Origin: Acarospora socialis
Lineage: Eukaryota > Ascomycota > Lecanoromycetes > Acarosporales > Acarosporaceae
Direction of reading: 5' to 3'
Assembly: GCA_025617375.2 (NCBI GenBank)
Contig: JAMYGW020000007.1
Location: 62,001 to 126,000 of the forward strand
Length of the DNA: 64,000 nucleotides
Every line of letters starts with the position of its first letter. Within the stretch, counting starts at the first letter, position 1. The position numbers were made by a program, and so were the translations under genes. The notes under the pieces were generated by a model that worked only from the letters and a program-made list of their open reading frames with translations, had not been told where the DNA came from and made no database searches. Of the stretch, positions 25,169 to 36,913 are shown one piece after another.

Positions 25169-25590
25169 ATGCTTTCTAAAAATTTCAATTGTCTAAGAAT
25201 TGCAAAGAAAATTCAACTCAGTGGTAGTCTCATCACATTTTCTTGTGAATTCTGTACTGCTTGCAGTCTCAATTGCTTTGTCATAATTGGTGAAAGACTA
25301 AAATATGATAAGTGTACTCATCACAATCATTTATGTGTTGCAGTTTCATGAGAGTCTCTCAACAGAACTTGTCTTTCTCTTCAAAAGAAAATAAGTGATG
25401 CAAATGCAGTTCTTGATGTCTTTGCAGTCAAGATGATGCATTTTCAAAAGACTTTGAATCAAACAGATCATTGTGCTGCACAGAAGACTGACTGTCTTGC
25501 TGTTGAACTTGATAGTGATAATGATGAAACTGAGAATGAAGATTTTCAAACAATATCACAACTTGTTGACTTGATGTTGTCATTCTTCTG
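25169..25590 (+). other. Antisense cysteine-rich ORF of Gypsy element C
   Basis: Plus-strand ORF region in a minus-strand element, starting MLSKNFNCLRIAKKIQLSG. A cysteine cluster (CEFCTACSLNC) and a second Cys/His cluster follow. It is preceded by a TTATTTAAGCAAGAGTAT sequence shared with the other copies, which could be its own promoter. Confidence 0.6.
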
Positions 25591-28500
25591 AGCTAATATC
25601 AACTTCTTTTCTCAAAATGTTGAAGTGTTCTTGTGCAGTTCTTGAGATTTTCTTTGAGTTTTCAGATATTTTTCAAGATATCATAATCTTTTCATTTGAC
25701 AAGATAATGAGCTTCCTCACTAATCATTCTCTTTTCTAGAATGTTCTTGATCTCATATTCTTTGTTGAGTTTGACAGATGTTTTGATGGTTTGAAGTGAT
25801 ATGAACTGATTGCAATGTTGTAGCATGAATGCATGAAATACTGAGTGTATTCTCATTTTCTTGAGTAAGTCTAGCTCATAGCTTAATTTCTTGATGTTTC
25901 ATATGATCTTGAATGATTCAATGCTCTTGTTCTCTAGCTTCTTGCTTTTTTTCTTTGTCTGTATGTTGTTCATTCTTAGATATATCTTTTCTTCTTCTTT
26001 GAATATTTTTGTCTCTGTTGTTTGTTTCATCTGCTGTTCAATTCATTCTGTCAGATCTTAGTGCAGTTTTTTCATCTGTGCAATATTCAGAATTGCTTTT
26101 TGACTCTGTGATTCATGTTCTTTGAAATCTCATCATATCTCTGAATTGTAATCATAGTTCACATAGAAAGATGTTTCTTTTGTGATCTTGTTCTTTGTGT
26201 TGTTGTATGCAAACTGTGTTGTTGACAATAGTCATACTCAGTCATTCTGACTCTTATTGACATAGTGTCTCAAGTATGTTTTCACTGTCTGATTCATTTG
26301 TTTGCTTTGTCTGTTCATTTGTGAATGATATGTTGTTGACATCTTGTGCTTTATTCTGAGTTTGACTGTAAGTGTTTTTCAAAACTTACTCATAAACAGC
26401 TTGTCTCTGTCAGTGATAAACTCTCTTAATAGCTCATGATTGCTAATCAATTCTCTCAGTATTGTGTATGTCAATATTGGTGCTGTTGCAGTTTCTTTGA
26501 ATGAAATGAACATTGTGTACTTGATTAATCTGTTCACTATAATCAATATACTATTAAATTTTATCTCTCATGCTGAGTTCTTTAACAGTGATAGTTTCAT
26601 AATGAAGTTCATGATAACTGACTTTCATGATGCATTCAGTGCATTCAGTCATGTTACTTTGTTGTATCTTTTCTCTTGATTGATCTTGTTTCTTTGACAT
26701 GAGTTGCACACAACAATCATTCTGATGATTCAATTTCTGAAGTTGCTAATATTGTGTCTTCTTCACATTAGATCTTCAGTGCATTTAGCTTCTAAGTGTT
26801 CTTCAGCTCTGCTGTAATGACAAATCTTAATGAGTTTTTTGTTTGTTAAGAGAGCTTGCTCTATCTTGTATGTTGCTGCTAAGTTCTTTATGAGAATTCT
26901 GTTGTCATCTTTGCTTAAAATTTTGATGTATATCATTTGTACATCTTCATGATCAGATTATCTGCTCAAGACATCTGCTCTGTTATTCTTATTACTCTTT
27001 TTGTAATAAATTTGAAATTCATAATCTGCTAACTGCTCTGCTCAACAAATCTGTTGTTGATTGAGTTACTTTGTTGTTGTGAAGTTTCTCAGATTCTTGT
27101 GATCTATATAAATCTGAATTGACTTGTTTATCTTTGTGAAATAAGATCTTCAGTCTTGCAGTGCTTTCACTATTGTAAGAAGTTTCTTGTCATGAATCTC
27201 ATATCTTTTCTTGAGTTCTGATAGTTTTTTAAATCAGTATGCTATGAGTTTTTGCTGTTTCTCTTTGATCTGATATAAGCATGCTTTTACTGTAAAATTT
27301 GATGCATTGATTTTCAGTGTCTTCTTGCATGCTGAATTGAGTATTCTCAGATGTGTTGTTCTGTTAAGACTTCTCTTTAATATGTGAAATGCATCTTTCT
27401 GCTCTTTATCTCAATGTTATTTTTTGCTCTTGTGTGTCAAACACATTAATGATTCTGCAATTCTTGCATAGTTTGATACAAACTTTCAGTAATAGTTTGT
27501 CAATTCTAGAAAGATCTGCACTTTCTTGATTCTTTTTAATGTTGATCAGTTTCTGACTGCTTTTATCTTCTTTAAATTCTTCTTAATTTGTTCAGATCAG
27601 ATCACATAGTTTAGAAACTTAACTTTCTTGATTTTAAATCTGCTTTTCAACTTTTTCATGTACAAGACTCTCTCATTGAGCTTTGCTAACATCTTTTGCA
27701 TATGTTTGCAGTGCTTCTCAAGATCTTCTGAGTATATCAGAATATCATTGAGATATGTGATCACAAAATCATTGAGATATTCTCTTAAGATATCATTGAT
27801 CAATCTTTGAAAGATGACTGAAGCATTTTTTAGCTCAAATGACATAACAGTGTACTTGTAGTGTTCATATCTTGTTTGAAATGTCATTTTTCATTCTTCA
27901 CCTTCTTTCATTCTGACTCAGTAGTAGACATTCTTAAAATCTAAACTTGTGAACTACTTAGTCTTTCTCAATCAGTTCTGCAACTCTTCTATCAACAGTA
28001 AAGAATAACTGTCTTAATGAGTTATCTTGTTGAGTTGTCTATAATCAACACATAGTTGTTTCTTGTCATTCTTCTTTAATATGAACAGAATTAAGTATTT
28101 TACTGATGACTTTGATGATTTGATGAATTCTCTTTTCAAATTCTCATCAAAATAAGTTTTAACTTTCTTAAGTTGGTTCTTGCTCATTGAGTATAATGAC
28201 ATTCACTTAAGTTGTCTTCTGTTCAATAGTGATATTTTGTGATTTCATGACTTATACTCTGATAAGCTCATTTCTGATTGTTCAGAAATCTCATATGTGT
28301 TCTTGATTGCACATATTTTTTTTGTAACTCAGTCAATTCTTAAATTTCTTTCATGCAATCAGAACATCTCTAGTACTGCATTATATTTAATTGATTTCAT
28401 AATGTTGAATGTTATCTCTTGTGAGTTTTCAAGAATGAAGACTTTCACACAGATTTTCTCATCAATTCTTTTGATGACTTCATTTGTCATTTGTATGTTG

Positions 28501-30542
28501 AATGAACAGTGCACTCACTGTGTCACTAATCTCAATGTATTGACTATTTGTTGACTCATGATGTTGCTGTCTACTTCAAAATTCATCAATGTGTTGATCT
28601 GATGTTCATTGACTGTAATTTTGATTCATATTCTGTGATCATTGTCTTGTCTTTGAGACATCACTAGCTTCTTATTCTCTAGTCTTGTCAAGAGAGCTCT
28701 TCATTTTTTGACTCACTTGATCATTCAGCTTGTCTTCAAAGTTCTTAAAATCATTTAGATTTTCTTCTAATCATAAGATTTGCATACTTTAGACTGTACT
28801 GCTCAATGTGTCTTTCTGAGTGTAGTTGAAATTTATATTGATTGTATTTCATCTGCAATTGACTCTCAAAAACTCTTACTCTTTGCAGAAATTCAAATGA
28901 TATATACTCTTCACTGAAGATTCATCTGTCTTCATTCTGTGTGATATATTCTTTGAGTAAGCATATCTCAATCTTGTGACTCTTCATTTTTCAAACAAGA
29001 GATCTAAACAATGTCACATTGTTGCTGCTGAAACATTTGTCTTTAACAGCTGTCATCAGCTTTTCTAGCTAATTGTATGTCTTTTGTGTTTTCACATTCT
29101 TGCATTGTGTCTCTTTCTTCTGAGCACTCAGGTTCTTTTTGATTTTTGTTTGATACTCTTTTGAGAGTTCTGTCTCAGCATCATTCAAACTTTCTCTCAC
29201 AAGTTCATTACTGTTGAAAAATATTCATGATTCATCAATCTGTGATTCATGATCATCAGTTTCTTTGATGTCATCTTTAAGAGCATCATCTTCTTTCTCA
29301 GCATCAAGAATTCTTTTCTTGATAAGAATAACTAATTCTTTTTCATAGATTGATCAACTTATCACATTATATTTGTTCTTCATGCCTTTGTGCAGCTTCT
29401 GAAAGTATTATTTGACTTTATTTTTTGTGTTCATGTGTACTCTGCACATGTTGTCATAACAGACTGTTTAACTCAGAGTGTCATGCACTACACTTGATTT
29501 CTTCATCTTCATTTTGATCATTACTGCTGCAATATTCTTTCTTTTCATTTGAGATCTATTGCATTCTTGAGCAAGATGTTCAGGTTTCTTATAGTTGTAA
29601 TACATTTACATTTCATTTTGCAGTATTATCTGAAACTTATTGAATCACTCTGTCTGACATTCAGACTTCACTCATCTAGTCTTTTATAGCTTCTGACAGT
29701 GCTTCTTGATTGTATTGAGATTTATAGAGTTTGTTTTTCTATGTCTTATCAGTGAAACATATCACTTCATTCACAGTCAGAAGCTTTCTTCTTGACCTTT
29801 TATCATAGATGGCATTCAATATTCTTTTTGTTTCATCTGTCATTTTCATTGATGACTATCAATGTTGATGCTCAGATTAATCATTTTCTGAAGATTGTCT
29901 GATTGTTCTGCTCAGACTATCTTGTCTTTGATGAACTTTCTCAACTCACAATAATACTGATAGATGAGTGCTTTGTTATTTCATCTGATAAGTGCTGCTA
30001 ATCACTGAAACTCTGTGACATATACTGTCACTGATTCACTCTGTCACAAGATGTGAACTCATTTCTCTGCTGCTCTCTCTTCATCAATTACTCTGAATGC
30101 TTTTCTGAGTTCTTTCTTGAACTTGCTGAAGTTGTTGAACATGAACTTTACATCAATGTTGTGTTCTTCATAACTCTTTTCTAGAAATTCATGTAGCTTA
30201 AGATCAACTCAGTCAAAGACTGCATTCACTAAATAGATTGTTGCAAACAATGTCTTCTCTTGATCAGTTTGAAACTTTGATTGATTGAATTCAATATACA
30301 GGTTGAGTTTAGTCACAAAGACTTGCAGCTTCTCTCATTCTTCATCAAAGATATCAGATATCTGAATCTTTGATGCATTTGTAGATAGTTGTATTATCTG
30401 AGCTGACATCACTGATTGTGTCATCATTCTATCTGAAGTAGATGATAAAGATGAGTTCACTTGAACTTGTTTTAAGAACAAGATTAAGACATTCTTCTGA
30501 GTGTCAAACATCATACTCATTATATTGTAAGAATGTTCAAAG

Positions 30543-30903
30543 TGTAATGTTCTAACCTGAGATTTCTTGAGTATGTAGAACTAAGAGTTTGTGCTTGTTA
30601 ATATAATAACTGGTCTGAAATAGTTCTGAACTTTAACTCTTAGATAGTTATTTAAGTTGAACATGATTGTTTTCATAAGAAAAATGACTCTACTATATAG
30701 ATTGTGCTTGATGCTTCAGTGTTGAGCATTCTTGATGTCTTGATGTCTCAATGTTGAGAAGTTGAGTTCTTGACTTGTCTGCTCACCATCAAGTCATTGT
30801 GCTGTTACATGACTGCTGTTCAACAGTTTTTTTCATATATGCTTCAGGTGAACTTCTGATTTCAGACTTGTGAGTTTTTTTCTGTTCAGATATGGTTGTA
30901 ACA
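30543..30903 (-). repeat. 5' LTR of Gypsy element C
   Basis: 361 bp matching 24731-25091 along its full length. The gag leader of element C starts just to the left. Confidence 0.85.
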
Positions 30904-31769
30904 GTGTTCAGTAATATTGTAGTTATAGCACTTTTGCATTTCTCAATAGCTTGAAGACTTTTCTCTTGAGAATTATTTCTTTTCTCACAATGCTTTCTTC
31001 AATCTTCATATCAAAGATTGATCTCACTTCATCATGTCAAGATTCATGAAGTCTGAGTAATGTCATCTTTGATTTTCTCTATTAACTCATTTCATTCACT
31101 TCTGATGTCAATAGTCTCTTTTTTTCATCTGTTGCTCTCATTGATGATCATTTATTATAATTGTTTTGTTAATAAGTTCTTGCAGATCATCTGATCTGTC
31201 ACTTTATGCAATTTTGTCTTTGATAGATTCTTTCAAGTCTCAATAGTAAGCTGATGCTAACTGATTCAAGTTTCATTGCATAAGTGTCACAATTTGTTGA
31301 AACTCTGCCACATACTTAACTGCAAATTCTTCTTGCTGTAATGTGTGAATTCTCTGTTTTGCTGTATGTTTCTTGTTAATTATCTCAAAGATTCTTTTTA
31401 ACTCTTCTTTGAACTGCATTCAGTTCTCTATGCAAGATGTATTTCATTTTTAATCAGAAATGCTCTTGATCATGAACTTGTTAAGCTGTGATTTAATTTA
31501 ATTAAATGCTGTGTTCTTCATGTAGAATGTTGCAAATAAGACTCTGTCAACATTGCTTTCAAACTTCTTCTGATTAAAGTCAACATATAGATTGATTTGA
31601 GTAAGAAATTGTCTCAAATTTCATCAATCTTCTGTAAAGTTCTCTGAAGTCTTGACTTTTGGTACTTTGTGATCAACATTGACTATCTTTGTTGATTTAA
31701 TACTCTGTGACACATCATCTGAGATTGATTTTTTGAATGACATTCTTTATATTGTAAGAGTGTTCAAAG

Positions 31770-32085
31770 TGTTACATCTCAACTGAGATTTCTTGATTAT
31801 AGAGCTAGAGTTTGTGCTCTTTGATATAAAGATTCAAAGATTCTAGATAAACAGTAGCTTTGTATTGCATAACTAGATGAGTTGAACACAATCAATTTCA
31901 TAAGAAAATCAATTCTACTATATAGAAACAGACACACTGACACACTTGATGTTTCAGTGTTCTGATGTGTCTCTGGCACATGTTTATGAGAAAATGCTTG
32001 GTGTTTTGTTGTTTCATGCTCAGAGCTACACTCACTCAGGTGTATTTCTTGTTTCATTATTTCTTATTAGGGTATGGTCATAATA
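31770..32085 (-). repeat. 5' LTR of Gypsy element F
   Basis: 316 bp matching 20004-20319 end to end. The gag leader (TTTGAACA on the minus strand) begins immediately to the left. Confidence 0.85.
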
Positions 32086-32289
32086 TCAATCAGTTGAGCA
32101 TTTAACTCAATGCAGAAAAACATCAAGTTCATACTATATAGAAGAATTGATTTTCTTATGAGATTGATTGTGTTTAACTTAAGTAACAATCTAAGAATAA
32201 AGATCAGAACTGTTTCAGATCAGCTTTTATATCAACAAGCACAAACTCTTAGCTCTTATACAAGAGAAATCTTCTGTGAGGACATTACA
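32086..32289 (+). repeat. Type B LTR fragment (plus orientation)
   Basis: About 204 bp matching the 3' part of the type B LTR, ending GGACATTACA. Its 5' part is not found on the other side of element F, so the locus has been rearranged or the remainder has drifted beyond recognition. Confidence 0.65.
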
Positions 32290-32304
32290 AACAGAAACAC
32301 TTAA

Positions 32305-32535
32305 AACACACTGTTTTGAATAATTACTCATGTAATTGCTTAAAGATACATATGAAAATTGAATTTCTATTAGATCTATATATAATTCATCATTTTACAT
32401 ACTCAAATTGTCTGTATAAGCTGTGGTTGTGAAGTAGTTGCAGTATTTGTGTGTTTTTAAGAAAAACTGAGCATTTCAAAAAGTGTGGTTTTCGCGAGTT
32501 TCCATAACGGCACAGAGTTTTTTCCGGCACTGTAT
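32305..32535. repeat. Boundary repeat copy 2
   Basis: About 231 bp, same orientation and end as 1957-2182. The AT-rich block stops at its CCGGCACTGTA end, after which the base composition becomes normal. A near-palindrome CCGGCACTGTATAGTGTCGG (32525-32544) spans this end, as if a second similar end abutted it head to head. Confidence 0.6.
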
Positions 32536-32544
32536 AGTGTCGGA

Positions 32545-32912
32545 AGGTGACAAAGAGTGCACCGCATCTCTATGTACAACCATGTATCATTTCACTACCT
32601 GGTTGTAAATATGGTAATCGTTTAGGCAACAATGCTGAGTGCACTATGGATATCCATGAGAAGAGCCTCAATTCTTCAAGACTCAAAAAATGCGCCCGCC
32701 GACGATGAAAGATCAGGTACTGTATCTCAGGTAAGTAGAGGTTACGGTTGACTTGGCCTCATGGCTACGTAGCTTCAACAGGCCATAGAGCGGCAGCACT
32801 ACCTTGTAGTGGTATGCAACTGTGGACATTGGGACCGCTGCTCATTCACCAATATAACGAGGTTCACTTAATGCGCAGGCCTATAATACTCTCGATACAG
32901 TACTTATTTAAG
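32545..32912. other. Spacer between AT-rich block and first right-hand gene
   Basis: GC-balanced DNA following the boundary repeat and containing the 3' flank of the complex I gene. I see no coding frame with recognisable similarity and no RNA gene. Confidence 0.5.
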
Positions 32913-33763
32913 CTACGTCGGTGGCTTCTGTGTCTTCAGCGTAAACTGGTCGTGCGAAAAATATGACCATTGGCCCTCCGGAGGTTTCTCCTCGAGCTCC
33001 TTCCATCTAGAAACATCAGCACATTGCCTGAGCCGGAGAACGAGCCACTTACACCTCGTGTCGCAACATCGTATCTGCGAGCTTTAACTCGCCTTCCGCA
33101 ACCTGTATGACTTCCTCAATCAGTCCCGCCCCGATCTGAGTCTCGATTTCGGATATCCTAACACGTCAGTTATGAAACTGAAACAGGGCAAGTTACGTAC
33201 TGGCTAGCTTCTAGGGGTGGCTCTCCCTCCCATGTCACAGTCTTCTCATCCGATCCAGGCCTCTTCATCCCCAACACTTTCTGGTCTGCTCTCTCCTCCC
33301 TGGTTCTTGTCCCTTCAAGCTCCGGTGCACCGACCTCTTCCCCGTCCCATTCCTCCACCCTCTCATCCGGCTCATCCTGCAATCGCGAGCTTACAAAAGA
33401 TCGTCCATCCCGGACGGTCTTGATATGTCTCCCTCCTTCGTGATCGACGCCTCCCTCCGGTGTATTGAAAACCTCTGGGTGCTCTGCGATCTTCTGCCTC
33501 GCTCTTTCCGCCCATGCATCGTAGCCTTCGGGTTTGACGGCCTCCACGATCTTCAGCCGGCGCTGCGTCAATGCCTCGGCAGACTGTCGGTAGACTGATG
33601 TTTGGGGAAGAGCTTTGAGTTTATCAAGGGTTGCACTGTAAAGGTAGATGAGGGTCGATCGAGGTGCTGGATGATTGAAGAGACCTGTAAGGCCGGTCGG
33701 ATTGCCTGGCTCAAGGAACCGGCCAGGTTTGACGCTGGCGAGTAGTCGAAAGGTAGACCGCAT
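32913..33763 (-). CDS. nuo-32: NADH:ubiquinone oxidoreductase 29.9-kDa (NDUFA5-type) subunit
   Basis: Exons 33763-33201, 33157-33053 and 33006-32913 give 253 residues. The introns are very short (43 and 46 bp). The N-terminus MRSTFRLLASVKPGRFL is basic and Arg/Ser-rich like a mitochondrial presequence. The diagnostic family blocks follow: GLFNHPAPRSTLIYLYSATL, SVYRQSAEALTQRRL and a KPEGYDAW block. The C-terminus EEKPPEGQWSYF also fits the Neurospora 29.9-kDa subunit, which is about 270 residues. The product is an accessory subunit of the matrix arm of complex I in the inner mitochondrial membrane. A divergent promoter of about 500 bp is shared with the PDI-like gene to the right. The symbol follows the Neurospora orthologue; the assignment itself is strong. 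Confidence 0.92.
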
Positions 33764-34265
33764 CTTCGGTCCGAGAGAGATACTACCCTGACCACCTCAA
33801 TGGTCGACTGGACACAGAGGAAGGAGTTTTTGGTCATCCTATGATGACGCCTTAAGGTACCTGACTGATCCCGAAAGCAGTTGGAACTAAGATAGATTAG
33901 GCATAGCGTAGTTCTATACACGTGGGTTGGCCCCGAAAGGCGGAAGCGAGGCTGATTCAAAGGGACAGATCAATCAAATTCATCAATCATCGGACAACGT
34001 CTTTCCTTCTTTCTCCACCCGTTCACAAGCGACAATACACTGAAGCGAAGAGAACTTGGTACTATAGCTGCAGAAGTGTTACAGCACATTCTCTTCACAG
34101 TCCCAGGGTGAAGTCTCTCGCCTTGGCAGAGGGGCGCAGTCGGCGCATGGTGGCTACTCTGTGTTTGGTGTTCAGCGGCTTCTGATCTCCCAACAACAAC
34201 TTTACCATATCATTCCGTCACCAGCCGGCCAGCGTTGTCGACTACACTCAACAGTCCCTCGCACC
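33764..34265. promoter_or_regulatory. Divergent promoter region, complex I subunit / PDI-like gene
   Basis: 502 bp between two outward-facing start codons. It is pyrimidine-rich close to the PDI-like start, as is common for fungal promoters. No specific operator could be assigned. Confidence 0.5.
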
Positions 34266-36567
34266 ATGCGGTTCTCCCTGACATCGGCCGTTCTCGCCTC
34301 TGCCTTATTCTTACCTGTCCTGACTGGGCCATCACCGGAAGAAGCAGTCATCAAGGATGTAGGGAAGACTCTTTCCATTCAGAAACCAAACTTGATGGAC
34401 CAAGGCGGGGATGCTGGGACAGCAGATGCGGACGATGGCTCGAATCAACCTACAGTTTTCAACGGGGTGACTGTGCCGCCGATGAAAGACTTGAATGGAA
34501 CGCTGTTTGACCAAGAGATTAAGGACGGTTATTGGTTCATCAAGCATCACTCGCCGTACTGTGGTCACTGTATAGCCATCGCCCCGGCGTGGCAGACCCT
34601 GTACGAGTTCTACTACACCTCCACACCGGTGCCTTCAACTTCTCAAACGGCGGATGATCAAACCTCGCTAAACTCGTTTCAACGATACTATAAGTTCAAC
34701 TTCGCTTCTTTGGACTGCGTCGCGTTCGGTACAGCTTGCAAGGCTCACGATGTGAATTCATACCCGGCTTTCCTACTTTACAAGGACGGAAAATTCGTCA
34801 AGAGGTTTGGAGGTAATAGGGACCTTCAAGGTTTGAGCAGCTTTGTTGAGGAAACCCTTGAATCCATAAGGCCGGGGTCAAGACCAAAAGATGGAGTCAA
34901 ACTTCCGGATATCGGGGCCTCCAGTGTCGACACAGAAGCTAAGCCCGAAGTCTCAGCCGACAAAGACAAGGACACGGTAGCTGGTGCCGTTGCAGGGTCG
35001 GAGCATAACCTGCTTGCTGCTGAAACTGCCCTGACGGCGGAAGCAACGAAGGTTGGCAGCCAATCTGCCAAATCAAATTCGGTCAGCAATGCTTCCAAGG
35101 CCCAACGGGCCCTAAACCCTCTCGGAACTTCTGTTCCTTTATCTGCGGAGCGGTTCCAAAAGCTGGTAACAACAACTCAGGATCCATGGTTCATCAAGTT
35201 CTACGCACCCTGGTGTCATCATTGTCAAGATTTGGCACCAAAATGGTCGCAGATGGCAAAAGAGTTGCAGGGAAAGCTCAACGTTGGCGAAGTCAACTGC
35301 GACGTCGAGTCGAGACTTTGCAGGGACGTTCGTGTTGAGGGATATCCGACGATACACTTCTTCCGGGGTGGCGAACGCGTCGAGTACGATGGGCTTCGAG
35401 GATTAGGAGACCTTATCAGCTATGCAAAGAAAGCTCTGGACGTTGGGATGGGTGTGCAGTATGTTGATGCAGCGGCCTTCAAGCAGATGGAGGAAACCGA
35501 AGAAGTCATCTTTTTGTATTTCTACGATGATGCAACGACGACCGAAGATTTTGCGGCTTTGGACCGCCTCTGTTTGAGCTTGGTCGGACGCGCTAAAATC
35601 GTCAAGACCGATAGCGCTGTGCTGGCCGACCGGTTCAAGATTTCCACCTGGCCTCGATTGTTGGTGTCAAGAGACGGAAGACCGAGTTATTACAACGCGC
35701 TTGCCCCCAAGGACATGCGGGATTTTCGACGAGTGTTGAACTGGATGCAGACAGTGTGGCTTCCCATCGTTCCTGAGCTTACTGCCTCCAACTCGCACGA
35801 AATCCTGGACGGCAAGTTCGTCGTCTTGGGCGTTCTGTCGCGAGATCGGGCAGAGGAGTTCGAGCGTGACAGGAAGGAGATCAAGAGCGCAGCGCTCGAG
35901 TGGATGGAGAGGCAGACTCACGCCTTCCAGCTGGAGAGACAAGAGATGCGGGATGCGAAGCAGTTAAGGATTGAAGAAGCCGAGGACCGCAATGATCAGC
36001 GAGCGTTGCGAGCGGCGAAGAGCATCCGCATTCAGATTAGCGAAGACGACAAGAAGCAGGTGGGCTTTGCTTGGGTCGATGGTGTTTTGTGGCAACGCTG
36101 GATAAGGACCACATACGGCATCGATGTTCGGAATGGAGAGCGGGTCATCGTCAATGACGAAGATGTGAGTTTCTGTTTTCCGTCATCTCATTATCGGCAA
36201 CTAACTGAAACACCTCCAGAATCGAAGGTACTGGGATACGGCACCGTCCGGGTCACCCATCGTCCCGTCACGGACATCTATACTCGAGACACTGCGGGAT
36301 GTGGTTGCCAACCCACCGAAGATCAGCCCCAAATCGACGACCGGAAAACTTGAGAGTGCTTTCTTCCACGTGCGAGGTGCGTCGACCGGCCACCCGTGGA
36401 TATCCCTGGGGCTCATGGTCGGCATCATGGTCGGCATGGCACTGTGGGGTAAGGGAAGGATACGGCGAGCCAAGGGTATCGGAGGCACTTCCGGGGGTTT
36501 GTTTTCTCAGCTCGACGGCAAGGAAGGTCTATTGAGCGGTGGCGGCGCTAACGGCAAGGTCGATTGA
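34266..36567 (+). CDS. Membrane-anchored protein disulfide isomerase, Eps1-like
   Basis: Exons 34266-36164 and 36220-36567 (55-bp intron with a CTAACTG branch) give 748 residues. The start MRFSLTSAVLASALFLPVLT is a classic signal peptide. A first thioredoxin domain has the active site CGHC at residues 99-102. A Ser/Thr/Ala-rich linker follows. A second thioredoxin domain has CHHC at about 317-320 and the cis-proline block GYPTIHFF. Two further thioredoxin-like regions lack active cysteines. A charged Glu/Arg-rich helix precedes a C-terminal transmembrane segment at about 693-710 (LGLMVGIMVGMALW) and a basic cytosolic tail. This is the layout of type I ER membrane PDIs (yeast Eps1, animal TMX3 relatives), which act in oxidative folding and ER quality control. 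CHHC is an atypical active site, so the second domain may favour isomerase or reductase activity (inference). Confidence 0.88.
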
Positions 36568-36913
36568 TTCCCCGTTACCTGTATAAAGATTTTCTTTCAG
36601 TCTTACTGCGAGGTATACTGTACTTTGACGTATTTGGGGCAAGGGGGCATCGGTCGGAATTGCATAGATAACGAGTCTTTGATACTAAGAATCGCAAACC
36701 CTTTGAATGTATTCCGATTGAAAACTGGTCGGGACTCGGTAATGACAAGGTCGTAGGAGCAACAGAAACAGGTTCTAGATGAGGCGCTCATTTATTCTAT
36801 TGCTGCGAACTGCCCACGGTGTTGTACATGCATTGCCCTTGGGTGCCGAGGAACTGTCCCCACTGTCGGGGCACTCTTGTACCACACTCTTCCTTCGACG
36901 TCGGACACCAAAT
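36568..36913. other. Convergent 3' intergenic region
   Basis: 346 bp between the stop codons of the PDI-like gene and the QCR10-like gene, presumably their 3' UTRs. I see nothing else in it. Confidence 0.5.

Larger units (their letters stand above)
24731..30903 (-). mobile_element. Near-full-length Gypsy element C, nested in F, fossil
   Basis: 6,173 bp with two 361-bp LTRs (24731-25091 and 30543-30903). It sits inside the gag zinc-knuckle region of element F. The flanks ATATT and GTGTT look like one target duplication that later drifted by transitions. Gag lies at about 30.5-29 kb, protease at about 28.5 kb, reverse transcriptase near 27.6-28.2 kb, RNase H and integrase to about 25.6 kb, and the antisense ORF at 25169-25590. 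It is the same orientation as F and younger than F. It is broken many times but retains all expected parts. Confidence 0.88.
20004..32085 (-). mobile_element. Gypsy element F, split by a nested Gypsy element, fossil
   Basis: LTRs are at 20004-20319 (3') and 31770-32085 (5'), both 316 bp. Reading from the right: gag start at 31760-30904, then the nested element, then gag end/protease at 24730-23900, reverse transcriptase near 22.8-23.3 kb (YLDDILIYS block), RNase H, integrase to about 20.9 kb, and the antisense ORF at 20343-20856. Without the insert it is about 5.9 kb. The flanks TTAA (20000-20003) and TCAA (32086-32089) may be a decayed target duplication. It is broken many times. Confidence 0.85.

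Noticed and set aside
32748-32966. 72-codon plus-strand frame beside the AT-rich block
   Set aside because: It overlaps the last exon of the complex I subunit on the other strand and has no family similarity.
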